64,000 nucleotides of DNA from Paenibacillus lemnae (lineage in GTDB: Bacteria > Bacillota > Bacilli > Paenibacillales > Paenibacillaceae), in the NCBI RefSeq assembly GCF_012933385.1, contig NZ_JABBPN010000003.1, forward strand, positions 248,001-312,000. The letters are read 5' to 3'. Below are positions 35,746 through 43,442 of this stretch, piece by piece. The notes beneath the pieces are model-generated. The model saw nothing but the letters and a program-made list of their open reading frames with translations, did not search any database and had not been told where the DNA came from. The first letter of the stretch is position 1. Every line of letters starts with the position of its first letter. Position numbers and translations under genes: made by a program.

Positions 35746-37248
35746 CTAAGGTGAGCCAGATTTCATGAACCACAGCTTGACGTGCTCCACATCTGCTTGT
35801 TCCATTCCCGTAATCTGCCCGTTATACTGACTCGAAATGAGGCTGACTTCGAATGATAATAGTTTGCGGCGGCGCTGCCATCGGCTTCCCTTAACGGATA
35901 AGCTGATGACCTGCGGACGCCGGACATAGCGGGTGTGCCTTGCGAGTGTCCGTGTGCGAAGAATTAACTGCTTCTCATGCAGGGCCATGCCGGTATCACG
36001 GTGTGTCCAGTATGCATAAAAAATGGACAGCGGAAGCAGCAGAAGCGACCACAGACCAGGTGTCTTGAAGTACCAGATACAGCCGGCGCATATTGCTGTA
36101 GTAAACAATGCTTCCAGCCGGAGATACAGCCACAGGGCTCTGCGCGGAGAACGAGTGTCCACGGGAAGAGCTTGGAAATGCGGAACCGTTTTGTGCAGTA
36201 AACCGTGAACTTCTTTTAAAGGGAGCATTGGATGCAGCACCAGGTGCTTGTCAGAATCCGAAGTCAGCACATGGAGCTTCACCTCGGCATAACCGAACGG
36301 CTGGCGCAGAAGACCTTCTTTGACGGAGACGGCCTGAACACGTCCCGGCGAGAAGAACATCTGCTTTCGTTCCAGCAGTCCACAGGTTACCGCGATCTGC
36401 TGGCCGACACGCTCTACCGTGAAGCCGGCATACTTCACGGTATATAGAACCGCAGATAACAGCCAGGCAAGAATTAAAGTAAGAATGATAGCAGCTGTCC
36501 ATCCGCCGGAAAGCAGCTGTCCTGCTTCCTTGAACAGTACGGTATACAGCTGATCCGGCAGCAAATCATCGGCAAAGGAAGCGATAGCCGCAGCAAAGGC
36601 GAAGGCGAGTGACAGGTTAAACGAAGTCAGAGCGGCGAGCAGCAGACGTCCAGCAGAAAGCTTGAGCAGCACGGTTCGCTCTTCTGCCGGCAATTCGGCA
36701 TCTTTCCGGCAGGAAGTGTCATTTCCCGGGAAAAGTTCGTTCTTTTCCTCAATTTGTTTTACTATGGAATCATCCTCATGACGAATGTGAGTACGTTCCC
36801 GGAGCCAGCGTTGAAGATGCTCGGCTTCACCATGCGAGATTGCGGGCAGCTTTCCGCCGTCTTCATTTTTCCCGGAGGTGTCAATCTTTACCTGAGTCAG
36901 ACCGAAGAGTCTTTGAGCAATCGGCTGCTCCATATTCATGGAATGTATGCGGCCCGTATATATGGATTGTTCCTCCCGCAGCCAGATACCGCGGCGAATG
37001 ACGATTTTGTCATCCTCCAATACATAAGTGAACCGTCTCCAGTCCATCCATCCTGTCAGCAGCAGGAGCAGAATGATCCCGCCGGCTCCTGCTGTCCAGG
37101 GCCAGAGTGCAGATAGTAACCCGTTTTCTTGATTGAGACGGAACATAAAGAAAACCGTCAGAGGCAGAAGAGCCTTTAGAAATCCGACCAGTGGAAACAG
37201 GATGAAGAGCTTATGAAGCCGGCGGACGTTATGCTGTTTACTCATCAT
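35746..37248 (-). CDS. Bacterial PH-domain membrane protein, YdbT type
   Basis: The 500-residue protein has alternating membrane helix pairs and three bPH_2 domains (about residues 55-140, 270-345 and 395-490). The first carries GRIHSMNMEQPIAQRLFGLTQVKI and the second RVQAVSVKEGLLRQPFGYAEVKLHV. In B. subtilis, YdbS and YdbT contribute to bacteriocin resistance; general function is unclear. Start ATG 37248 (or 37245) overlaps the end of ydbS, so the two are translated together. Confidence 0.85.
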   Translation of the reverse strand: MMSKQHNVRRLHKLFILFPLVGFLKALLPLTVFFMFRLNQENGLLSALWPWTAGAGGIILLLLLTGWMDWRRFTYVLEDDKIVIRRGIWLREEQSIYTGRIHSMNMEQPIAQRLFGLTQVKIDTSGKNEDGGKLPAISHGEAEHLQRWLRERTHIRHEDDSIVKQIEEKNELFPGNDTSCRKDAELPAEERTVLLKLSAGRLLLAALTSFNLSLAFAFAAAIASFADDLLPDQLYTVLFKEAGQLLSGGWTAAIILTLILAWLLSAVLYTVKYAGFTVERVGQQIAVTCGLLERKQMFFSPGRVQAVSVKEGLLRQPFGYAEVKLHVLTSDSDKHLVLHPMLPLKEVHGLLHKTVPHFQALPVDTRSPRRALWLYLRLEALFTTAICAGCIWYFKTPGLWSLLLLPLSIFYAYWTHRDTGMALHEKQLILRTRTLARHTRYVRRPQVISLSVKGSRWQRRRKLLSFEVSLISSQYNGQITGMEQADVEHVKLWFMKSGSP

Positions 37249-37726
37249 GATCCACCACTTTGGCAAGCTCTCCGATTCGGAATTTGAGCTGTTCTGCCTC
37301 GGTTTTTTCTAAAGCCTTGATGACATGGGTTTTGGCGGCTGTAACGACCTTCACCTCGGCAAGACCGTACCTTCTCAGCAGTGGTCCGCTCTCGAGCTCT
37401 ACGTGCTGGACCCGTGTCATGGGAACAACGGTATCAGAAAGCCAGATATAACCTGAGGCAAGCTCAAGCTGCTCCGGCGACACCTTAAAGCCGAATGTAC
37501 GATAGGTGAGACCTGGTTCGATGCAGGTAAACCAGATGAACGCTATGATAAAAAGAGCCAGCGCCGCCCAGCCGGGAATTAGTGTCCATCCTTTGCTTTG
37601 CGCCAACAGCAGATAAGCCGCAGCAGCGGTCATTAAAGTTACACCGCCTATAATTCCGGAAATACGGGATACCTTCACGTAATCCGGATGGCAGCGGCGC
37701 ATATCCCGTAATCGTTCTTCGATCAT
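37238..37726 (-). CDS. Bacterial PH-domain membrane protein, YdbS type
   Basis: This 162-residue protein has two N-terminal membrane helices (about 25-65) and one bPH_2 domain (about 70-155; SDTVVPMTRVQHVELESGPLLRRYGL, a conserved pattern). AGGAGG lies 9 nt before ATG 37726. It overlaps the ydbT-like gene by 11 bp, as expected for a two-protein membrane complex. Confidence 0.85.
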   Translation of the reverse strand: MIEERLRDMRRCHPDYVKVSRISGIIGGVTLMTAAAAYLLLAQSKGWTLIPGWAALALFIIAFIWFTCIEPGLTYRTFGFKVSPEQLELASGYIWLSDTVVPMTRVQHVELESGPLLRRYGLAEVKVVTAAKTHVIKALEKTEAEQLKFRIGELAKVVDHDE

Positions 37727-37881
37727 GTGTCATTCCTCCTGGCTATGTATGAAGCGATATTCTTAGGTGTCAGTCCTGTTATTGTAGCACAGCTTATTTA
37801 ACGTCAGGTAAAGGATACTTGAACGATGTCTTACGTATTTTGAGTGAGTTTAATGAGAGTTAAGATAAAGAAGGAGAAACT

Positions 37882-38847
37882 ATGAAAATAGATCGATTGC
37901 TTGGTATCATTGTGCTTATGCTAAATAAAGGCAGAGTCAGTGCCAGAGAGCTCTCGGAACGATTTGAAGTGTCCAGCAAAACGATTTACCGGGATATGGA
38001 TACGATCAGTCAGGCAGGAATCCCCGTTGTAGCTTACCCGGGCTTAAGCGGAGGATTTGAAATTATGAAATCTTTTATGATCGACAGATACTGGCTGTCG
38101 GTAGAAGAGATGGGATCCCTGTTCACAGCGGCGAAAGGAATCCATCAAGCACTCGGCAGTCCGGAAACAAAAGCTTTGCTTGATAAAATTCAAAATTTAC
38201 TTAATAAGGCCAAGGTTGGGCGGATTCCCGAGGAAGACCACATGGCTTTCGAACCGCTCATTATGGATTTGAATCCATGGGGACAGCGGGAGGGGATTCG
38301 AGAGCAGCTTGATCTCTTACGAGCATGCATCGCCCAAAAACAACGAGCTATCATTCATTATGTATCCTCCGGTGCAGATTCTGTAGTTCGGAAGCGGGAG
38401 GTTGAGCCGGTTTCGCTTATATTGAAGGGGAATGTATGGTATGTTCAGGCATACTGTTTATACCGCAAAGATCATCGTCTTTTCCGGATATCCAGAATAG
38501 AGCAGATTAAATTGCTGGAAACTCGGGCTCAGCCCCGTTTGAGACCCCAATTGGATGCTTTAAGCTGGAATTCGGTCTGGTCAGAAGGCATGCCTTGTAC
38601 GGTTACGCTCAGGTTCACACCTTCTGCACGGCCGCGAGCGGCCGATTGGTTTCATCCTGAACGCTGGATTGAAGCAGCGGATGGTTCGGTGGTCATATCC
38701 ACAGTGCTTAAAGTGGATGAATGGTTATATGGGACATTGCTGAGTATGGGAGATACTGTTCTGGTTGAAGGACCTTCTTGGGTTGCAGAAGAATTGTCAC
38801 GGCGAGCGAAAAAAATTGCCGCACAGTATCGGAACCTGGACACATAG
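37882..38847 (+). CDS. WYL-domain HTH transcriptional regulator (YafY type)
   Basis: This 321-residue regulator starts with an HTH_11 domain (residues 5-60; SARELSERFEVSSKTIYRDMD). A WYL module follows (about 140-215; AIIHYVSSG, VKGNVWYVQAYC-like strand), then a WCX C-terminus. AAGGAGAAAC precedes ATG 37882. The next gene, 59 bp on, encodes a GyrI-like ligand-binding protein, so the two may form a unit in which that protein is the regulated product. Ligand unknown. Confidence 0.9.
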   Translation: MKIDRLLGIIVLMLNKGRVSARELSERFEVSSKTIYRDMDTISQAGIPVVAYPGLSGGFEIMKSFMIDRYWLSVEEMGSLFTAAKGIHQALGSPETKALLDKIQNLLNKAKVGRIPEEDHMAFEPLIMDLNPWGQREGIREQLDLLRACIAQKQRAIIHYVSSGADSVVRKREVEPVSLILKGNVWYVQAYCLYRKDHRLFRISRIEQIKLLETRAQPRLRPQLDALSWNSVWSEGMPCTVTLRFTPSARPRAADWFHPERWIEAADGSVVISTVLKVDEWLYGTLLSMGDTVLVEGPSWVAEELSRRAKKIAAQYRNLDT

Positions 38848-38906
38848 CTGTCCACATTCACGGTTTACACTGGATTCATCACGTTTGGAAAAGAGGAATA
38901 TACAGG

Positions 38907-39410
38907 ATGAAGAAACCAGAAACCGAAATAAAACGAGTCACAAGACCAGCGTTCCGGCTGGCAGGAGTATTGGCAAGAACTTCAAATTCGCTAGAGGCAG
39001 GTCCTAATGGAAAAATCCCGGGATTATGGGAGCAGTTTTTTTCCTCAAACATGGTTCAAGATCACACCATGGAACGAAGTTTCATCTATGGACTATACAC
39101 AGAATATGAAGAAGGTGTGCATGGTGACTATACGCTGCTGATCGGGTATGAAGAAACCGAAGGCCCAGAAGTCGAAGAGTCGGCCTCCTATGCTAAAGCC
39201 AAAGTTCCCGCTTCGGATTATCTGGTGTTTACCAGCAGCAGAGGCCCGATGCACCAGGTGGTGCCGGAAACTTGGCAGAGGATATGGAGCTACTTCTTAC
39301 ATAGTGATGAAAGACGAAGCTATACAGGGGATTTTGAACTTTATCCGGTTTCGGTAGAAGGATTTAACCCGGTGGATACACAGGTAGAGGTTTACATCGC
39401 GGTGCAATAG
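38907..39410 (+). CDS. GyrI-like/AraC effector-binding domain protein
   Basis: The 167-residue protein matches stand-alone AraC_E_bind/GyrI-like small-molecule-binding proteins. It shows FRLAGVLART at the first strand, IPGLWEQFF, FIYGLYTEYEEG and VPASDYLVFTSSRGPM, which precedes the C-terminal half of the repeat. Relatives bind drugs or hydrophobic cyclopropanoids. AAGAGGAA precedes ATG 38907; in-frame ATG 38778 would lie inside the WYL gene. Likely co-expressed with that regulator. Confidence 0.85.
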   Translation: MKKPETEIKRVTRPAFRLAGVLARTSNSLEAGPNGKIPGLWEQFFSSNMVQDHTMERSFIYGLYTEYEEGVHGDYTLLIGYEETEGPEVEESASYAKAKVPASDYLVFTSSRGPMHQVVPETWQRIWSYFLHSDERRSYTGDFELYPVSVEGFNPVDTQVEVYIAVQ

Positions 39411-39419
39411 AAATCATTT

Positions 39420-39452
39420 AAGGCCGAGCTTTCATCGAGCTTGGCCTTTTTT
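39420..39452 (+). terminator. Terminator after the GyrI-like gene
   Basis: AAGGCCGAGCT and AGCTTGGCCTT form a stem with one G-U pair over a 7-nt loop, followed by TTTT. Confidence 0.85.
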
Positions 39453-39462
39453 GCGCACCCAA

Positions 39463-39487
39463 GTCCGCGGACCAAGAGTCCGCGGAC
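39463..39487. repeat. Two copies of the palindrome GTCCGCGGAC
   Basis: The 10-bp self-complementary sequence occurs twice, separated by 5 bp, between two converging genes. It may be a protein-binding site or part of the minus-strand terminator of the epimerase gene; there is no T-run. Confidence 0.6.
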
Positions 39488-39515
39488 TGTTTCAGATAGT
39501 ATGTCCTATTCGGTG

Positions 39516-40427
39516 TCAGTGCTCCTTTAACTCCGCAAGCGCATCCTTCAGCTCGGGATAGCGGAATATAAAGCCGTTTCTCTCGGCCTTGGCCGGTATG
39601 ATTCGCTGTCCCTCCAGCAGAATGAGGGATAATTCCCCGAGAACGGTACGCAATAAAAATGCAGGAACCGGGAACCAATGCGGCCGGTGAAATACCGCAG
39701 AAATCGTGCGTCCGAATTCGTCGTTCGTTACTGGGTTCGGTGACGCTGCGTTCACAGGACCCGATGAAAGATTGTCGTTTGTAATGCAGAATTCGATCAG
39801 TCTGACGATATCGTCGATATGTATCCAGGACATCCATTGTCTGCCGCTGCCGATTCTACCGCCTGCACCAAGCATGTAAGGGAAGAGCATCTTGGGAAAA
39901 GCCCCGCCCTCACTTCCAAGCACGACACTGATCCGGAGCTTGATCAGACGTTCTGCCTGAATTTTATCGGCCGCTTCTTCCCAGGCCTGCACCACACGGG
40001 AGGGGAAGTCCATGACCGTGGCAGGACTGCTCTCATCAAAGGTTTCGGTTTCCGAGGTTCCGTAGATCGCCATCGCGGATGCCTGGATGACGACCGGCGG
40101 CGGCTGTGTCAGTGAAGTCATCAGTTTGGCTGCAGAGGCAACGGTCTGTTGGCGTGAGTTCATGATGCGTTTCTTGGCAGCATCGGTCCAACGCTGGCTT
40201 AAGGAAGAGCCGGCGAGATTGACTAAGGCATCCAAGCCCTCGAACAGATGCGGCTGCTGATCCATATCATTCCAGGTCAAGTAGATTAGCTTTCGCTCCA
40301 GTTCACTTCGATCCTCCGGGGCCGGCTTGGAACGTGTGACCACAATAACCTCATGGCCTTCTTCTATCCATTTCTCACACAATGCCTGGCCGATAAATCC
40401 TGTCCCTCCACAAATCGCGACTTTCAT
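39516..40427 (-). CDS. TIGR01777 family NAD-dependent epimerase/oxidoreductase
   Basis: The 303-residue SDR-type protein has the nucleotide-binding GGTGFIGQAL at residues 7-16, LVNLAGSSL, and the YG-T-E-T-F-D-E block. The C-terminal DUF1731 tail reads NGFIFRYPELKDAL. The family resembles plant and bacterial cell-division-associated SDRs (SulA-like, YfhF); reaction unknown. ATG 40427 follows GGGGTGAGG; a GTG three codons upstream is part of that site. Confidence 0.9.
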   Translation of the reverse strand: MKVAICGGTGFIGQALCEKWIEEGHEVIVVTRSKPAPEDRSELERKLIYLTWNDMDQQPHLFEGLDALVNLAGSSLSQRWTDAAKKRIMNSRQQTVASAAKLMTSLTQPPPVVIQASAMAIYGTSETETFDESSPATVMDFPSRVVQAWEEAADKIQAERLIKLRISVVLGSEGGAFPKMLFPYMLGAGGRIGSGRQWMSWIHIDDIVRLIEFCITNDNLSSGPVNAASPNPVTNDEFGRTISAVFHRPHWFPVPAFLLRTVLGELSLILLEGQRIIPAKAERNGFIFRYPELKDALAELKEH

Positions 40428-40511
40428 GTGCCTCACCCCGCAATGTGTTTTATACTATCATAGCTGATCCGCTGAGACACAATCAAATGACAGTATGCTT
40501 TATATATACAC

Positions 40512-40639
40512 AAAAAAAGATGACCCTCATACATGCAAGAGCCATCATTCTGAAATAGTAGTTGAACCTAAAAAAACGCCATGATATAATCTGTAGCGTC
40601 ATTGACAATTTTATGAAAATATGTATGAATTATCTTCCT
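40512..40639 (-). ncRNA. Candidate small RNA transcribed from the rph leader
   Basis: A strong minus-strand promoter (TTGACA-17-TAAAAT, 40674-40646) would start RNA near 40639. A minus-strand hairpin (40519-40546, 9-bp stem) followed by seven T (40518-40512) would stop it about 128 nt later, before any gene. The last ~40 nt at its 5' side would be antisense to the rph mRNA leader. Alternatively it is an attenuated leader for the epimerase gene. Confidence 0.4.
40562..40590 (+). promoter_or_regulatory. Sigma-A promoter P1 of rph
   Basis: TTGAAC and a perfect TATAAT are 17 bp apart. The expected start, near 40597, is at the left arm of the 13-bp inverted repeat. A second candidate promoter, TTGACA-16-TATGAA, lies at 40602-40629 inside the left arm. 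Confidence 0.7.
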
Positions 40640-40678
40640 AATTTAATTTTACAATTCTTACGTTGAATTGTCAATGAC
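40598..40678. repeat. Perfect 13-bp inverted repeat framing the rph leader
   Basis: GTCATTGACAATT (40598-40610) and AATTGTCAATGAC (40666-40678) are perfect inverted copies 55 bp apart. Each contains a TTGACA -35 box facing inward, and the right arm is followed by CATTTTT before the ribosome site. It could be a paired operator or an RNA stem. Confidence 0.75.
40646..40674 (-). promoter_or_regulatory. Minus-strand promoter opposing rph
   Basis: On the minus strand, TTGACA (40674-40669) and TAAAAT (40651-40646) are 17 bp apart. It faces the rph promoters. Confidence 0.55.
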
Positions 40679-40704
40679 CATTTTTGCGAATGGGGGATGA
40701 AGCA

Positions 40705-43320
40705 ATGGGTACTTTTGTGCTTGGTTTTCAAGACATCGACAAAACGAAACGTATGGTGGCTGGAGGTAAAGGTGCGAACCTGGGAGAGCTGTTTAATATG
40801 GAGGGGATTACTGTACCAGAGGGCTTTTGTATTTCTACAGCAGCCTTTCGAAAACTCATGGGAGAAACCTCATCGCTTTACCATTTGCTTGATCAATTAT
40901 GTCATCTCAAGGTAGAAGACCGGACCAGCATCGCTCAGTTCAGCCATGAGATTCGCCGAATTATCGAAGGTATACCCATTCCTCAAGACTTGCATGAAGA
41001 AATCGACGCTGCTCTCTCCCGGCTTGGGGAACAGGATGCTTATGCTGTACGTTCCAGTGCAACGGCAGAGGATTTACCGGCGGCTTCTTTTGCTGGCCAG
41101 CAGGACACGTATCTAAACATCATCGGAAAAGAAGCTATTTTGAAACATATCAGCAAGTGCTGGGCGTCGTTGTTCACAGAAAGGGCCGTTACGTACCGCA
41201 ACCAAAACGGGTTTGACCACCGTAAAGTTGATCTGTCTGTTGTTGTTCAGAAAATGGTCTTTCCCCAGGCGGCGGGAATTTTGTTTACTGCGGATCCCGT
41301 CACTTGTAATAGAAAGAACCTATCCATTGATGCGGGTTTCGGGCTTGGCGAAGCATTGGTCTCCGGCCTGGTGAATGCGGATAATTATAAAGTGCGTGAA
41401 GGCAAGATTATAGCCAAAAAGGTGCCCGCCAAGAAACGGGCTGTTCTTCCCTTGAATGAGGGAGGAACGAAGGAAGAGGCGGTTGATCCCGAGCGGCAGA
41501 ACATGCAGGTGCTGAGTGATGAGCACATGCTCCAGCTGGAGCAGCTGGGCAGAAAGATCGAAGCACATTTTGGCTGTCCGCAGGATATCGAATGGTGTTT
41601 GGCGGACGGTTCCTTTTATGTTGTGCAAAGCCGGCCCATTACAACCCTATACCCTGTACCTGAAGCAAAGGATAAAGACAATCACGTCTATTTATCTGTC
41701 GGCCATCAGCAAATGATGACAGACCCTTTAAAGCCGCTCGGAATGTCTTTAATGAAACGCTTATCGACTGGTCAATGGTTTGAAGCGGGTGGAAGATTGT
41801 TTTTTGATGCGACACCCATGTTGGCTTCACCTGAGGGAAGAGTAGTGATGCTTCAAAATATGAGACAGCTCGATCCGCTTACCAAAGATGCCGTCATGAC
41901 TATCATCGAGCGGGATTTTATAACTTGTTTACCTGACGATAAAAAAGAGCAGAACGCTGGTCAGACCGGAAACAGAAAGCCTTCCGCTGGACCGCCTCCA
42001 GCACAGATACAATACGACCCATCCATTGTTTCTGATCTGATTAGAAAAACGGAAAGCTCCATAGAAGCCTTGAAAGGCAGCATTCAAGGGAAATCGGGAG
42101 CGGATGTCATTGATTTTATAGTGGAAGATGTGGAGGAGCTCAAAAGAATCTTGTTCGATCCGACAAGTACAGCTGTATTTACGGCCGCGATCAATGCTTC
42201 GCTGTGGCTCAAAGATAACATGAGCGACTGGCTGGGGGAAACAAATGCAGCAGACGTCCTTTCTCAATCTGTACCGGGCAATATTACTTCGGAAATGGGT
42301 ATGGCGCTGATGGATGTGGCAGATGTGATCCGTCCTTATACCAAAATCACGGAATATTTACGGGGTGTAAAGGACGACACTTTTCTCGAAACAATAGTGG
42401 AGTTTGACGGCGGGCAGGAAGTCCGGGATGCCATCCAATCGTATCTTGACAAATACGGCATGCGCTGCAGCGGAGAAATCGATATGACGAAACCGCGCTT
42501 CAGCGAAAAACCAACTGCGCTTGTACCTATACTGCTCAGCAGCATCAAAATGTTCGAGCCCCATGAAAGCCGGCGGAGGTTTGAGCTAGGACGACAGCAA
42601 GCCATGAAGAAGGAACAAGAGCTGTTGGAGCGATTGAGGCAGCTGCCGGATGGTGAGGAGAAGGTCAAAGAGACCAAGGAAATGATTGGCGTATTGCGAA
42701 ATTTCATTGGTTATCGTGAATATCCCAAATACGGTATGGTCAGCCGATATTTTGTTTACAAGCAGGCTTTGCTCAAGGAAGCAGACCGGCTTTTGCAAGC
42801 CCATGTTATTTCTGAGAAGGAAGATATCTATTATCTCACTTTGGAAGAGCTTCGCGAAGTCCTAGTTACGCATAAAGTGGATGATGAAATCATCAGCAAG
42901 CGAAAAGAAGAGTACAAATCATTTGAAAAGCTGACACCTCCGCGTGTGATCACCTCTGAAGGTGAAATCATTACAGGGAAGTACAGCATGGAAAACATTC
43001 CCGATGGGGCGATGGCAGGCCTGGCAGTGTCTTCAGGCGTTACAGAGGGGAGAGCACGGGTTATCCTGAGTATAGAAGACGCAAATTTAGAGGAAGGCGA
43101 TATATTAGTCACCACCTTTACGGATCCGAGCTGGACGCCGCTGTTTGTGTCCATAAAAGGTCTCGTTACCGAGATTGGCGGACTGATGACCCATGGAGCG
43201 GTGATCGCCCGAGAATACGGCCTGCCGGCCGTTGTCGGCGTCGAAAATGCCACCAAGTTGATAAAAGATGGGCAGCGAATTCGCGTACATGGAACTGGAG
43301 GCTATGTAGAATTTCTGTGA
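40705..43320 (+). CDS. rph: Rifamycin-inactivating phosphotransferase
   Basis: The 871-residue enzyme has the Rph order: ATP-grasp domain (about 1-315, starting VLGFQDIDKTK...GGKGANLGEL), rifamycin-binding domain (about 325-755; SVGHQQMMTDPLKPLGMSL), and a swivelling phosphohistidine domain (770-871) with His830 in GLMTHGAVIAREYGLPAV. It transfers the beta-phosphate of ATP to rifamycins. It is distinct from PEP synthase by its length and by the GHQQMMTDP block. ATG 40705 is chosen from GGGGGA 7 nt upstream; ATG 40690 and TTG 40684 are in frame but poorly placed. The leader is unusually symmetric (see repeat). Confidence 0.9.
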   Translation: MGTFVLGFQDIDKTKRMVAGGKGANLGELFNMEGITVPEGFCISTAAFRKLMGETSSLYHLLDQLCHLKVEDRTSIAQFSHEIRRIIEGIPIPQDLHEEIDAALSRLGEQDAYAVRSSATAEDLPAASFAGQQDTYLNIIGKEAILKHISKCWASLFTERAVTYRNQNGFDHRKVDLSVVVQKMVFPQAAGILFTADPVTCNRKNLSIDAGFGLGEALVSGLVNADNYKVREGKIIAKKVPAKKRAVLPLNEGGTKEEAVDPERQNMQVLSDEHMLQLEQLGRKIEAHFGCPQDIEWCLADGSFYVVQSRPITTLYPVPEAKDKDNHVYLSVGHQQMMTDPLKPLGMSLMKRLSTGQWFEAGGRLFFDATPMLASPEGRVVMLQNMRQLDPLTKDAVMTIIERDFITCLPDDKKEQNAGQTGNRKPSAGPPPAQIQYDPSIVSDLIRKTESSIEALKGSIQGKSGADVIDFIVEDVEELKRILFDPTSTAVFTAAINASLWLKDNMSDWLGETNAADVLSQSVPGNITSEMGMALMDVADVIRPYTKITEYLRGVKDDTFLETIVEFDGGQEVRDAIQSYLDKYGMRCSGEIDMTKPRFSEKPTALVPILLSSIKMFEPHESRRRFELGRQQAMKKEQELLERLRQLPDGEEKVKETKEMIGVLRNFIGYREYPKYGMVSRYFVYKQALLKEADRLLQAHVISEKEDIYYLTLEELREVLVTHKVDDEIISKRKEEYKSFEKLTPPRVITSEGEIITGKYSMENIPDGAMAGLAVSSGVTEGRARVILSIEDANLEEGDILVTTFTDPSWTPLFVSIKGLVTEIGGLMTHGAVIAREYGLPAVVGVENATKLIKDGQRIRVHGTGGYVEFL

Positions 43321-43325
43321 AAAGA

Positions 43326-43355
43326 AGGCTGTCGAGATCCGTCTCGACAGCCTTA
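43326..43355. terminator. Perfect stem-loop directly after rph
   Basis: AAGGCTGTCGAGA pairs perfectly with TCTCGACAGCCTT over 4 nt, 5 bp after the rph stop. There is no T-run on the plus strand, so it may be an mRNA-end stabiliser or a weak terminator. Confidence 0.5.
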
Positions 43356-43382
43356 GCAGGCAGCGAAAATAAATAATACACG

Positions 43383-43419
43383 AAAAAGCCTGACCCTGCC
43401 GATACTACGGCGGGTCAGG
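43383..43419 (-). terminator. Terminator of the repeat-protein gene
   Basis: CCTGACCCTGCCG pairs with CGGCGGGTCAGG (one bulge or mismatch) around ATACTA. The minus strand continues with CTTTTT. Confidence 0.8.
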
Positions 43420-43442
43420 ATTTTATATGACAGGCTTTTCAG

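Noticed and set aside
40705..43320. Phosphoenolpyruvate synthase or pyruvate phosphate dikinase
   Set aside because: The domain order, length and middle domain fit rifamycin phosphotransferase; the C-terminal PEP-binding barrel of PEP synthase is absent.
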